From Paulownia fortunei (taxonomy: Eukaryota > Streptophyta > Magnoliopsida > Lamiales > Paulowniaceae), in assembly GCA_019321725.1 (NCBI GenBank), contig CM033105.1, positions 16,461,861 to 16,525,860 of the forward strand: a stretch of DNA of 64,000 bases, written 5' to 3'. Position 1 is the first letter of the stretch. Every line of letters begins with the position of its first letter. Under the pieces are notes generated by a model. The model was not told where the DNA came from. It saw nothing but the letters and a program-made list of their open reading frames with translations, and ran no database searches. Shown one piece after another: positions 37,550-49,553 of the stretch. A program made the position numbers and the translations under genes.

Positions 37550-39660
37550 ATGGCCGGTTCAAGCAATAGAGGTAAGAGAAAGATGCCCGCAACCGACGAG
37601 CAACCAAGGTTCAACATCGATTGTGAAGTTGAGTTAAGTGATGAAGAGCAAACTCACTTGTATACTACTCAAGAAACAATGAGTGATGCTCACACTCGAT
37701 CTATTCCATCTCTCAAATCTTCTATTTTTACTAAACATTTTGATAAAATGACACTTCCAAATGGAGAGATGCGAGCAAAGTGTAAATATTATTCGCAATC
37801 TTACAAATTTCAATCCAGAGGCGGTTATGGATCCTTGAAAAGACATGTGGAGAAGAAGCATCCAGTAGAATTTGGCATTAATCGTACCCAAACTCAAATG
37901 CCATCATTCGCTTCTTCCGGCGCCGGTGGAGGTAATGATCTTTCTTTATTTAAATATAATGATGTTAGATGTACAGAAAATTTAGCTAGATTTATTTCTG
38001 TTGAACATCTTAGTTTTAGTTTTGCAAATAAATTCTTTTTTAATGAATTAATTCAAACAACATATAATCCGGCAGCTAAAGGTATTCCACGAACCACACT
38101 AACACGCTATGTAAAAAAAATATATAATAAATCTAAAAAAGAGTTAAAAGAATTATTAAATAATGTAAATAATAAAATTTCTTTATGTAGTGATATTTGG
38201 AGTGATCATTGGCAAATACATTTATATATGGGTATTACATGTCATTGGATTGATGATTCTTGGACACTTCAAAAAAGATTACTTGCATTTAGAGTTTTTG
38301 ATAGTCCACACACAGCGGCAAATATTTCACAAATTATATTTTTAATATTAGAAGAATATAATTTAGTTAATAAATTTTTTTCAATATCATTTGACAATGC
38401 TGCAGCTAATAATGCTAGTATTGGTGATCTTAAAGTTGTATGTGAACCATCAATTGGTGGTAAATTTTTTTCATATTAGATGTATATGTCATATTTTAAA
38501 TTTATGTGTACAAGATGTTTAAAAGTTTTAAATAATCAACTTAAACCAATTAGACAAGCATTTTCTTATTTATGGACACATCCACATATTAATAAACAAT
38601 GGTTTAGATTTTGTAAGGTTAATGGTGTAAGGCCTAAAAAATTTCCACGGGATGTTCCAACCCGTTGGAATTCAACATATAGATTATTAGAAGAATCTAT
38701 CGACTATAAAGATTTATTATGTCAATTTTTTGTACAAATTATTTCTACTCCTTTTCATTTATATCCACATCATTGGACAGTATGTGAAAAAATTTATAAT
38801 ATTTTAAAAATATTTAATAATACTACTTTACAATTATCTAGTGTTTATTCCCCAACTTCTCATTTAGTATTATTAAATTGTTGTAATATTGCATTAGTTT
38901 TACATGAAAATATTAACTCCCAAATGAAAATTTAGTAAATTGTACTTTATCAATGCAGTTGAAATGGAAAAAATATTTTTATGAAATTCCAGATATTAAT
39001 TTAATTGCTGTTGTTTTTGATCCTAGACTTAAATTAGATGGTTTACAAGACTTGTTATTAATTTATTACAATGCTTTAACACGTAATGAAAATGATTATA
39101 CTATAGATATTAATAATATTATATTTAAAATTAGAACACTTTTAAATGAATTTTATAATGAATACAGTTCCAAATATGGTCCACAATCAACTCAAATTGA
39201 TATACATAAAACTAGTAGTAGTGGTGGTTTTAAACTTACGACAGCACAACTTTTACTTAGGGAGCGAACTAAACGTCCTCGAGGATCCTCAAGTTCTAGC
39301 CAAGAACTTGAGAGTTATTTTAATGTTTCATTTGAGTTTAATGATACAGATGACGATGAAGAGTTCGATATTTTGCGATGGTGGTCGCAAAAGGAGCAAA
39401 CGTATCCAATTTTGTCCGTGATGGCAAAGGAGATACTTGCTTCACCTGCTTCAATCGTTGTAGTGGAACAAGTTTTTAGTGCGGGAGGTAATATATTGAG
39501 TGAGAAACGCTCAACGTTGTCTTCCGAAAATTTAGAAGCCCAAGCATGTCTTGATGATTGGATCAAGGCCTCAGTACGAAGACAAGATCAGCCGGATTCA
39601 GAGGAAGATCAAGAGGAGGACACAGATGGAACAACGACGGGAACGGGTGAGAGTGATTGA
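37550..39660 (+). pseudogene. hAT transposase (BED zinc finger, RICESLEEPER-like), frameshifted
   Basis: A DNA-cutting transposase of the hAT family. The start at 37550 (MAGSSNRGKRK) follows an AT-rich leader. A BED-type zinc finger lies at ~56-104, with C78, His99 and His104; the second Cys position (residue 81) is Tyr. The central RNase H-like catalytic domain includes SLCSDIWSD and SFDNAAAN. The first frame stops at 38477-38479 and reading continues from 38480; a second stop is at 38933-38935, and the C-terminal part reads in another frame from about 38920. The dimerisation domain (hATC), with ILASPASIVVVEQVFSAGGN and LSEKRSTLS, is intact and ends at 39660. Three small indels explain the breaks, so this is a fairly young pseudogene. 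Confidence 0.88.
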
Positions 39661-42530
39661 GCCACGCCACTCCCTAAGGTAAGAAGGGTTAAAAGGTAAG
39701 AGAACTACGTGGACTTTGATTCCTTTATACCCTAAGAGGATACGTAGGCAACTTAAATTTAAGTTCAAGCTCATTTTTATTTTTAAAATAGTTTTTAATT
39801 ATATAATTTAAATTTTTGTGGATATTTTTTTAAAATTTAAGTGCAATTTTTTTTTATTGAAATTTAAGTTTAAACTTTAAGATTTCAAGTTGAATATCTT
39901 TTTTTATATATTTATTATAATTAGAATATTTGATACTTTAAATTTTAGATAATATTTTTTTTTCAAATTTAAGTTAAACATTCATTAAATTAAAAAATTA
40001 ATGATATTTTTTTTTAAATTTAAGTTCAAAATTTTTCATTCAAATATATGTTTAAAATTTTAAACCCTTGTTTTTGTTTTACAAAAGTTACAATTTTATA
40101 AAATTAATAGTTAATTAAAAAATTACAAATTTTCAAAATATAGGTAAAAAAATAAATAAAAAATTCAAGGGTTGGAACCGGAACCGAAACTAGAACCGGC
40201 GGTTAACCGGAATCGTAACCAGAACCGACCCGGCAGTTCCAGAACCCGGACCGTACCCGACCTTGACGGTTAAGGTTAAAAGTCGGAATTTTCTTGAACC
40301 ATGGAACCGGCGGTTCCGAACCGTAACCGGCGGTTCCGAACCGTAACGGCGGTTCCGAACCGTAACCGGCGGTTCCTGAACTGTGGTCAGGTCTAGCTAT
40401 GGGGCATAGTCGCGCATATGATGGCGATCATGAAACATGTCTATAAGATTTTGGTCTTAAATAAGTTGTAAGTCGAGAACTTTTTGAGATGTGACATCAA
40501 ATAGCTCAGTAAGACTCGCACATATTATGCATGTCTGTGAGACAAGAATGTCGCATTCCATTGGCATTAACATAGAAACGCATAGAAACGCAAGTGCATA
40601 TATGTGGGTGCTTGTTAGGGAACAAATATATTGAACATGACCCGCAAGAAATTCTTAGCTGGAGGTTTTGCCTGTCGAAATAAGAATTTCTGTGTTGAGA
40701 TAGTACACGGCTAGTCCTCGAACTTGAGGCATGATGGTAGCCTTATGTGCATCCTGTAACACGTTGATATATCTTCTGATTATTTGACAATCACAAAGGA
40801 GGTATGTTGGGTATTGCACTGGTGTGCATAGAGGTTTATCAGTGGTCAACATAGAATTCGATATTTATTTTTTTAAATAAGAGAATCTCTTATATTTTCA
40901 TAGTTCGTGATTTAAAAATCTTGGCCAAAGCAGGATGAATCGTGACTCATCAGGAATCATTGAAATTTGAAATGGAATCACAGTTATTGAATCATTTAGG
41001 ATTTTGACTTATAATCCATACCCTAGATTCAATCGAGAGATTAGCTATCGAAAGGACCGTACGAATATGGTACTCACAATTGAAATAGGTTTACTCACTA
41101 TTTCACTTAAAACTAGTTTGCCATGATTACTTTGTAGGTGTTTTCATGGATATTGAAATTCTTGGAATTAAGAAGTTAATTCCAAACAGATTAATTAATT
41201 GGATTAATTAATTAAAATTATTGTTATTCATAAGTTGCAAACCCACTACTAGTTTAGTAGTAAACCTAAGAGGGTCACACATCCTTATGGAAAGCAATAT
41301 TTCTAATTTTGGGATTTATCTAATGGTTGGAAATTAATTAATTAATATTGATTAATTAATTAAGAGTTCTATTTAATTTAATAGTTAAATTAAATTATTC
41401 AGTTAACTAATTGGATTATTTAATTAGATCTAATTTGATTAGAAAATCAAATTGGAGTAAATTATAATTAATCAATTGGATTGATTAATTTGAGATTAAA
41501 TCAATTAGATTGATTTGTGGACTTTTTAAGTCCAAACCCAAAAAATTAAAGTGGATCACTTAAGAATCCTACTAGAATATGAAAAGAATAAATTAAATAA
41601 ATATAATTTATTTAATTAACACATTTATAAATAAATAAATAAATAAAGTGATCGATTTTTATAGGATAAAAATTAGCCACTAGGATTTATTTTATATAAA
41701 TATATTTTAGATATATATCTATCTTGATATTATTTGAAAAGTTTAAATTAATATCAAGAATATATGTAGACAAGTTTGATGATTAATGAAGTCTCAAATA
41801 AGTCCACATACATTCGAGAGAGAAAAAGAAGAGTTGTTGGAAGATTTAGAATTCTTCCAAGATCAAACTTTGAAGTAGTTTAAAAATTGACAAACTTTCT
41901 AAGAGTTAGAGAGGGAGTGAAATTTTCGGCCCCCATTTAAAGGGAAAAGGCTGAAAATTACATAGGATTTTGGCAAAAAATAATTTTTGATTTGTCTTCT
42001 ATTTTTCTTTCCAAGAAAAGAAAGAAAGAAAAAGTGTTTTATTGAAAATCTTTATTTTCTTATTTTTTTAAAAAAACTAGTTTCTTAATATTCTCTTTAT
42101 ATCCAAATTTGAAGAACTTAAAGAATCAATCTTTATTATTCTTGAAATTTTGTTCTTGATCCATCAATTGATCAAAAGGCAAAATTTACTCCAAATCTAG
42201 ATTAGTAAATAATTAAAAAAATACTAGCAAATCCTTTTAATTGGTGTTATCTTTTCATATTGTGAACTTGATAGAGGGGAGACATTTAGATCCCTACGAG
42301 TTCTGAGAGTTCTGATAAGCAATTGATTGTTTTATTACCTACAACAACTAAGGTGCACGAAAGGTATAAATCGAATTAATATATTTATTTTATATATATT
42401 CACTTGAATAAGCGCGATCGTTAGAATCGTTTTCGAATTGAGGGGATAAATTTATTTGATAAATTTATATTTGATAAAAAAAATTTATTTTCTGCTGTGC
42501 ATGCCGCTGCAATTATAGTGAACCCAACAG

Positions 42531-42542
42531 TGGTATCAGAGC
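42531..42542 (+). other. Primer-binding site (initiator Met tRNA)
   Basis: TGGTATCAGAGC, complementary to the 3' end of plant initiator methionine tRNA, starts two bases after the LTR terminus CCCAACA. This fixes the 5' LTR boundary and the element's plus orientation. Confidence 0.9.
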
Positions 42543-43307
42543 AAGATTTCGCTTATTCGGTGAATTTAGATTTATGTATGCATGTGTTTAAATTGTTTAA
42601 ATTCATATTTAGCATGTAAAATTGATTTTGCATGATTTTTGCAATTGATGATTGGGAGTTGTTTTAATTGCTTATTGAAATAGTTTAAATATTAAAATCA
42701 AAAAGGGGAAGCGAAGAGCGCAGCGGTGTTAGCTAGGCGTACTGTGCGCGCATGTGAAGGGTAGCCTTTGTGCTGCTCGTCATGTGTTTTTTTGGGTCTA
42801 ATTTTTTTATTATTTTGTGAAATTTTAAAATTAAATATTAATTTAAATAATTTCTAAAAAAAATTATTTTTCAAGGAAAAAATATTTTTCAAGCAATTAA
42901 AAATTATCCCAAGTCAAAAATTGCGTTTAACAACTTGATAAATTTACATATTTTGATAATTGCATGTGAAGTTAATTGTCAGCATGTATGGGATGATCAT
43001 GAGCCATTGAACCAATGTGATTGATTTTATTTAATATTTTTGAATTTTAAAATGGGGCCTGCGAGCCTTTTATTCCATCTATGTAAGTTATTTATGGTGA
43101 GGTTTTTCTTTTTCTTTGGAAAATGAAGAAGAATCATGAAGGAGGTTCCAATGAAGGCCTATGGTTGTATGTGATATAATTATGTAATAGAATATATTCT
43201 ATTCTATTTTATTATCATTAGACTGACCTTACGTCCATTTTTTACTCAAATGGACCGCATAGGATTGGTTCATGATCATAGAGTTGTATGGTGAACGAAT
43301 TCGGTAG

Positions 43308-43667
43308 ATGAGATATCAGATCTCAAAAGAGTTTTTCAGATATCGTATGACTGGGGGCTCTTCAGTCTATGACCATATATTGAAGATGATAGCCCTCATT
43401 GAAAGGCCGACGTCCCTTAGAGTCATTATGGAGAACGAACTCTATATGAACCTTCTGCTTCCCTCATTTGATACCTTTATTGTCAACTTTAACATGCACA
43501 ACATGGAGACTAGTCTCACCAAGCTTATGAACATGTTAAAGACGGCTGAGTCCACTATAAAAAGGACAAGCCGGTTCTTTTTGTTAGATCATCTTCTGGA
43601 TCAAAGGCTAAAAAGCCCAAGAAATGAAAGAAGAAAGGAAAGAGTTCCTCTAAGCCCAACAAGCTGA
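43308..43667 (+). pseudogene. Copia gag fragment
   Basis: The 119-codon open frame contains SVYDHILKMIALIERPTSLR, then LPSFDTFIVNFNMHNMETSL and LMNMLKTAEST, the copia gag (UBN2) core. It lacks the gag N-terminus, and the zinc knuckle follows only as a trace after a frame change. Directly downstream the element is deleted into the 3' LTR. Confidence 0.75.
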
Positions 43668-43793
43668 AGGCTAAGGACGGTGTTAAGAAGGTTTTCTCTC
43701 AACCAATGATAAGTGTCATTATGGTGGAAAACTAGGGTACTGGAAGAGGAATTGCAAGGAGTATCTTTTAAGCCTGAAGAGTTCAGGTATAGA

Positions 43794-44694
43794 ATATGAA
43801 GAGAATAAACTAAATAAATATGATTTATTTAATTAACATATTTATAAATAAATAAATAAAGTGACCGATTTGTATCCTATAAAAATTGGCCACTAGGATT
43901 TATTTTATATAAATATATTTTAGATATATATTTAATATATATCTATCTTGATATTACTTGAAGAATTCAAATTAATATCAAGAATGTATGTAGATAAGTT
44001 TGATGACTAATGGAGTCTCGAATAAGTTCACATCACCGGAGAGAGAAAAAAAAGAGTTGTAGGAAGATTTAGAATCCTTTCAAGATCAAACTTTGAAATA
44101 GTTCAAAAATTGACAAACTTTCCAAGAGTTTGAGAGGGAGTGAAATTTTCAACCCCCATTTAATGGGAGAGGGCTGAAAATTACATGGGATTTTGGCAAA
44201 AATTAATTTTTGATTTGTCTTTTATTTTTCTCTCCAAGAAAAGAAAAGAAATGAAAGAAAGAAAAAGTGTTTTCTTGAAAATCTTATTTTCTTGTTCTTT
44301 AAAGAAAACTAGTTTCTTGATATTCTCTTTATATCTAAATTTCAAGAACTTAAAGAATTAATATTTATTGTTCTTGAAAGTTTGTTCTTGATCCATCAAT
44401 TGGATCAAAATGTAAAGTTTACTCCGGATCTAGATTTGTAAATGATTAAAATGATATTAGCAAATCCTTTTAATAAGTTGTTACTTTTTCATATTGTGGA
44501 CCTGATGAGTACACGAAAAGTATAATTTGAATTAATATATTTATTTTATATTTATATATATATATTCACTTGAATAAACGCGATCTTTAGAATCACTTTT
44601 GAATAGATGGGATAAATTTATTTGATAAATTTATGTTTGATAAAAAAATTTATTTTTCGCTGCGCATGCCCCTACGATTATAGCGAACCTAACA
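43794..44694 (+). repeat. 3' LTR (5'-truncated) of the long-LTR copia element
   Basis: Matches 41573-42529 with scattered substitutions and small indels. It ends CGAACCTAACA, followed by GATGG. The first ~1.4 kb of the LTR is missing. Confidence 0.85.
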
Positions 44695-45030
44695 GATGGA
44701 CCTACAAAGTCTAAGTCAAAGAAATTTACATGTTACATAATGAATATTGACACACGATGAATAAGTGTGTAACTTGAAGGATGGTGTAGAGAAGCTCATT
44801 AGGGTTGGACCCTAGAAGGAACTCATCTACAGAGATAGGGAGTGCTTCTAGCCATGCCTAGGAGAGAGGATTCTCTTAGGATGCCACTAGACGGAGGTAG
44901 GACAGACATGGAGAGTGACCCTAGCATAAGAAATGATCTTGGGCAGGAGCTGGGAAGCTAGGAAAACCAACCTCAAGTAGATTTTTGAATGATCCACAAG
45001 ATTTTAGGAGGCCCTACGAATGGAGACTCA
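44695..45030 (+). pseudogene. Ty3/gypsy gag, part 2 (continuation after the insertion)
   Basis: Resumes with the second GATGG. Decayed translation suggests the gag nucleocapsid end: a YIMNIDTR stretch where the zinc-binding residues would be, then a charged LEG...REAH tract and GTHLQR. Stops are frequent. It belongs with 36188-36883. Confidence 0.5.
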
Positions 45031-45932
45031 AGCAGAGCACGATGAGCTTATGTGAAGGTCGTGCAGGAGTTTTTTTTTTTTTTTGTGGGTGTGCCTAGGT
45101 AGGGGATTTAGCATGGACCCCTACCTATTTACTAAAATTAACCAAATAAGGAATACATGAAGATTAGAATAAATAAAGAGTACTACTCTCTTTAAAAAAA
45201 ATTGAATTTTATCTAATATTAGGAATTGAAAAATGATGTGCATAGGTATAAGAAATGCGGATACGCTTTTGATAAAATCTGGATGACCCAGGGCCAAGGA
45301 ACTGATCATGGCATTTGGCACTATTCTTGTTGGAACATGCTGTGTTAGTTCCAAGTGACATAAAAGGGTCAAAAAAGGGGCAGGGGGTAGGGTGGGCTGC
45401 TTAGACCTTTAAAAACCTTCCACTAAAACTTCAAAGCCCTTTTTGAAATGCCACTTTTAAACTTTATACTTATTTCTTTTGAAAAATTATTTATGGTTTT
45501 TTTTTATATAAACTAAGTTGCACACTAATATGTTTCTGTAGGTGTAAAGTTGTGAACAACTTAATGAACCCCAGATTTAGGCAGCGCAAATATTGTTAAA
45601 CACTTAAATGCATAGACGTTGTTTTGTATGTAATGCTATGCAGTATGAAATATTAACAACACAACAATTTATAATGGATTGAAGGGGGCAGTCTTTCTAC
45701 TCCGCTCCACCCATGACATATAGAAGGAATCCACTAAAAAAAATAAATTTTTTAACCAAGTCAGTTATGATACAAACACTTAATTCCATGAACTAAGTCT
45801 CCTATTTCTTCTCATCCTTTCTTTCCTCGAGCTCTACTAGTACTACATCCAGTCTTCCCACACATGTCTAATTACTGAATCTTCCCACACAGTCCGATTC
45901 TTCAGCTCTTCCTATATAAGTCCGAGCTTTAA
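45031..45932. other. Unclassified sequence between gypsy remnant and MULE element
   Basis: Probably further gypsy-derived or other repeat sequence. It includes a 16-base poly-T near 45070 and no interpretable open frame. Confidence 0.4.
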
Positions 45933-45942
45933 CTCTTCCTAC

Positions 45943-47384
45943 GACTTAATTGTAAAATTGATCCAGTAATTGTAGAAGGTTGGCAAAATTAGTCCTCTAA
46001 AAACAAAAGGTAGCAATTTAAAGACAAAAAATGGAAAATCTTCGCACATTGAGGACAAAATTTGTAATTTTTATAGAATTACACATATGACCGACATGTG
46101 AGCCATCAAATTTAGGAATTTTTTATTTTCTGGCTGAATTGGATGATGAGGAAAGAGAAGCGCTAAGGTAGGCTAAGTCAAATGTTTAAGGGGGAAAAAA
46201 CCTACATTGACCTCATGATTTGGCTAAGTTATCCAAGTGGCCAGAAATTGGAGTAAAATGTACACACACATCATTTTTTTATTTTTTTTTCCTTTGTTAA
46301 TAATTTACAAAATAAATTAAAAATAATATAAAATATTTTTACTTCGCCTTTACGTCTACCTCGATGGTGGAGATTTGTTTGGGGGTAGGGACGATGGGAT
46401 GGATGGTAGGGGTGGAGGTTTTGAGAAGAAGGTTCCTTTTAGAGCCCTATTCCTTCACTTTTTTTCTACCTAATGATGGGGATTTACTTGGGTGGGGAGG
46501 GGTGATGGGTGGTGGGGTGGGGATTTTGAGAAGAAGAAGAAGAAAGTTGAAAAAAAAAACTAATAGGATGGATAGAAGTGTTTTCATAACTGAACCAGTT
46601 TTGTTGTCGGTTACTGATCCAACCAGTTAGATTGGTTCAACCAACAATCTGATCGATTTAATAAAAATTAACTATAATTTTATAATATTTTATGTAAAAT
46701 AGCTATGTAATAAACTAATTATTATGTACTAAATTTTGAAGGTTAAAAAAGAAAGATAATAAACCAATCGAAAAATACATCTAACAAAGTCCAAAATCTA
46801 AATAACCACATACATATAACCATATACCAAGCTTAAACTTTTCCAAAAAATAAAGAAAAATAGAAGTTTAAGTACATACATAATATTAATAAAGTTCCAA
46901 ATTTAAAGTCTAAAGTTGAAAATTTGATAAAAAAAAATGGTCGATTCTTAAGGGTTTATCCGATTTTATCTGGTTAAAGACGATCGAACCTAATTTTTGA
47001 ATATTTTAGCCAAATGGGTTGGACTGACCTTCGGTTCTCGATTGAACCGGTCGGTCCGATCCTATTTTGAAAATAGTGCTGGATAGTGCCATATCATTAT
47101 GTCCACATCGCATACTTATTCGAACTCAACCTTCCTGGCATTCCATACAGGATTAATTTTGTTTACATAGGATAGTCCCACCAAAAACTCAAAAATTCCC
47201 AAATTTGATGGCTCAAGTGCCACCGGCCATGTGCGTATTTCTAGCAAAAATTGCAATGTTCTATCATTTTTTCTCCTTAATGTGAGAATTTTTTCAAATT
47301 TTGTCGTTAAAATGCTATCTCCTATTTGTGGAGGACTAATTTTGCCAACCTCCATGGTTACGGGACCAATTTTGCAATTAAGCC
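45943..47384. mobile_element. Mutator-like non-autonomous element with ~190-bp TIRs
   Basis: The left end (GACTTAATTGTAAAATTGAT) and the reverse complement of the right end (GGCTTAATTGCAAAATTGGT) continue as inverted repeats to about 46130 and 47185. Shared blocks are AGGTTGGCAAAATTAGTCCTC, ACGACAAAATTT-like and GAGCCATCAAATTTRGGAATT. Flanks are CTCTTCCTAC (45933-45942) and CTCTTCCCAC (47385-47394), a 9-10 bp duplication with one change, as in Mutator-like elements. The interior holds a G-rich tract and a copy of the dispersed repeat but no transposase. Confidence 0.75.
46580..47080 (+). repeat. Dispersed AT-rich repeat, copy C (inside the MULE element)
   Basis: Longest and best-preserved copy of the repeat also at 4560-4883 and, in reverse, at 27540-27900. 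Its ends include paired GATCGATTT and ATTGAACCGGTCGGTCC blocks. It may be a separate element nested in the MULE, or sequence carried by it. Confidence 0.5.
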
Positions 47385-49226
47385 CTCTTCCCACACAGGT
47401 TCGAGTTCTAAACTTTTCCCACATAAGTCAAACTTTTACCAACTTTTCTTGTATCACTTTTGCTGCTGTTTTGTCACACTATTTGTAGTGTTGTTTTTTT
47501 TGTCATTTTTGCCTCATTTCTACTTTTCTATTCGTCGGTTTGGACTATATTATAGATATAACTTAAGCATTTAATAGTATACATGTCCTCACTCCACTGT
47601 AACCTCTTAGGCCCACTAAGTGCACTACATTGGTTTTCGACTCTATCGTTTCTCAAAATTTCATTATTGCTCATGCAGCTCTTCAGACATGGTTGACTTT
47701 GCTGATCTTCTTAGTAACTTCAAATCCTCACTTGTCTGCTTCAATCCTCACATTTGTTGAAACCTTTAGCTTTGCTATGCCTTCTACTTCGATCTTGGAC
47801 TTTTTATTTTGATTTTGAACTTTTCATCACTATTCTGATCATCAACTCTTCTTCTTTGTGTTTTCTATTTATAGACTAAGTCTTCTTCGATTACTTCTTG
47901 TAGCCTTTAGAAAGGTCCTACATAAATATAAAATCTCTCAAGAGTTTTAGGGGTCTAGACTAACATACTTATCATCAAAATCTATACAAGTTGGTCCTAA
48001 CAATTTTTTCATTTTTGATGATCACAAAACTCTTCAAAACAACAACAAATAATTTCATGATTGTAGATATGATCAGAAATATGATCAAGAATTTTTAACA
48101 TTGTTCATTTTTTCGAATCAGGAAATTTTACAAATGACAATCAGCATTTAAAAATTCTTACTAAACTATAGGCTTCAACTACTGCAGACTTCAGTGCAAC
48201 TTCCTTCTTAGCCCATCTGGCAATCAGTCTTCTACGATACTGTTGAAATCCTCTATAAGAACTTCCTGAATCCTGAGGTCTTTTTAAATCCTCAGAAGTG
48301 TTCTTTGTTGTTCCTTACTGCATTTTCCTCCTTTTGACATCATCATGAAAAGTTTGGGGGTGTAGTAATAGGTTTCAGTCGACTACTATTACTTCTATGA
48401 AATTCAAGGAGAGCTCTGCTTGAACCCTCATCTCTCTAAGAAGTTGTCTTTCTCTCAAGGACGTGTTAATCATTTCCTTGCGGAGTCTAACTTTTGTGCC
48501 ACTTCCTCTGGCTTTAGAGCGTCAACTTGCATTTGATCCGCAAACCAACATGAGTAAAGTCCTTATGCTTCTTTGTTGCGTACCACCCCTATTTTCTCAT
48601 CATAGTGTATAGGGGGGTTGATGGTTTCCAGGTTTTCAACAAGGCAAGAGGTGCTTGCAACAATTTTACTACAGGTTGGTGGACTGGAAGTAATGCATGA
48701 TTTTTGCACACACTATCCTTCTTGTCCATCCCGTAATAGATGGATCAATTCCACTCAGTGCTTTAAGTGGAGAAGAGCCAAAATAAATGTGGGATTTTCA
48801 CACACTGAGTGGATTCAACAACAGTCAACGGCTCTTGAGCCTTTTTCCCATGTCATTACCTCCCTCATAAGGATTTTGCCATGTCTTGCAGCTAATATGA
48901 TCTCCTACTTCTATTATTTTTTTAGTGCTTTTCTTTTGTTTTTTTATTCTTTCTTGGGCTCTAGAAGTTGTAGGTTCCTCTGCTCTTTTTCTCGTCTCTT
49001 ATTTTTCTTTGTTCTACTTCTAATTGGGCTCTCCAAAGGGTTCAATATTGAACCAAGAGATTATCAGAAAACACAGGATTTGTTAGTGGCAATAGTGTTT
49101 AAATATGGTATCAGAATCCTCCAATATGCTCTACAAATATGGTATCAAAATTATCCAAGAAAACATAAAAAACACACTGATTTTAGGGCCAAAAGTAAAT
49201 GGGTCTCAATCTAGGGCTATGACTCG

Positions 49227-49305
49227 TCTGATTTTCACAAAATTATAATCATGTAATGTAGACATCTGATTTTCACGCAATTATAATCGTGTAACTTAGA
49301 CATAA
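49227..49305 (+). repeat. 39-bp tandem duplication
   Basis: TCTGATTTTCAC, AATTATAAT and GTAA...TAGACA recur 39 bases apart with about four differences. Confidence 0.85.
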
Positions 49306-49451
49306 AAGACTACATAAAGTGTAAATTTCAAGGGCTAATTTCATGCTAGCATTAAGTCACGTTATTTAATTGTCTAAGCATGAAATTAAATATGTTCATG
49401 CATTCAATCAAACAAACAGGCGAGAATGAGCCTTATAGACTCTAACAACTA

Positions 49452-49553
49452 TTAGCTCATGAACACATAAGGTGGATGAATTTAACCTAATTCAATGAAT
49501 TGTTAGCTCATGAACACATAAGGTGGATGAATTTAACCTAATTCAATGAATTG
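49452..49553 (+). repeat. 51-bp perfect tandem duplication
   Basis: The unit, from TTAGCTCATGAACACATAAG to CAATGAATTG, is repeated twice without any difference. It is therefore recent, or an assembly artefact. Confidence 0.97.

Larger units (their letters stand above)
37062..40394 (+). mobile_element. hAT-family DNA transposon
   Basis: Terminal inverted repeats AGACCTGACCAC are perfect for 12 bases at both ends. The flanking 8-bp repeats are GGCTATGG (37054-37061) and AGCTATGG (40395-40402), one mismatch, and 8 bp is the hAT duplication size. The related LTR at 53400-55564 has AGTTACGG at the equivalent uninterrupted position (53554-53561). Subterminal sequence is GC-rich, with direct repeats of GGCGGTTCCGAACCGTAAC on the right (40305-40377) and GACCCG-rich sequence on the left. 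It carries one transposase gene, now broken. Confidence 0.9.
36889..42529 (+). repeat. 5' LTR of the long-LTR copia element (split by hAT)
   Basis: Begins TGTTAGAG and ends GTGAACCCAACA. It is interrupted at 37062-40394 by the hAT element. The right third (from 41573) matches 43794-44694 closely, with shared AATAAATAAATAAAGTGA, GCCACTAGGATTTATTTTAT, ATCTATCTTGATATTA and GATCCATCAATTG blocks. Confidence 0.85.
36889..44694 (+). mobile_element. Long-LTR Ty1/copia element, internally deleted, with nested hAT
   Basis: Flanked by the 5-bp duplication GATGG (36884-36888 and 44695-44699). Starts TGTTAGAGTAGGATGCCC and ends CGAACCTAACA. The 5' LTR runs 36889-42529 (about 2.3 kb once the hAT is removed), and a primer-binding site lies at 42531-42542. 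A short gag remnant follows, then only the last ~900 bp of the 3' LTR from 43794. All of pol and the first part of the 3' LTR are missing, evidently by one deletion joining gag to the LTR. The host site is the gypsy gag. Confidence 0.85.

Noticed and set aside
48618..49214. 198-codon open frame
   Set aside because: No known motif, low-complexity hydrophobic runs from T-rich DNA, no supporting start or splice context; treated as chance within repeat debris.
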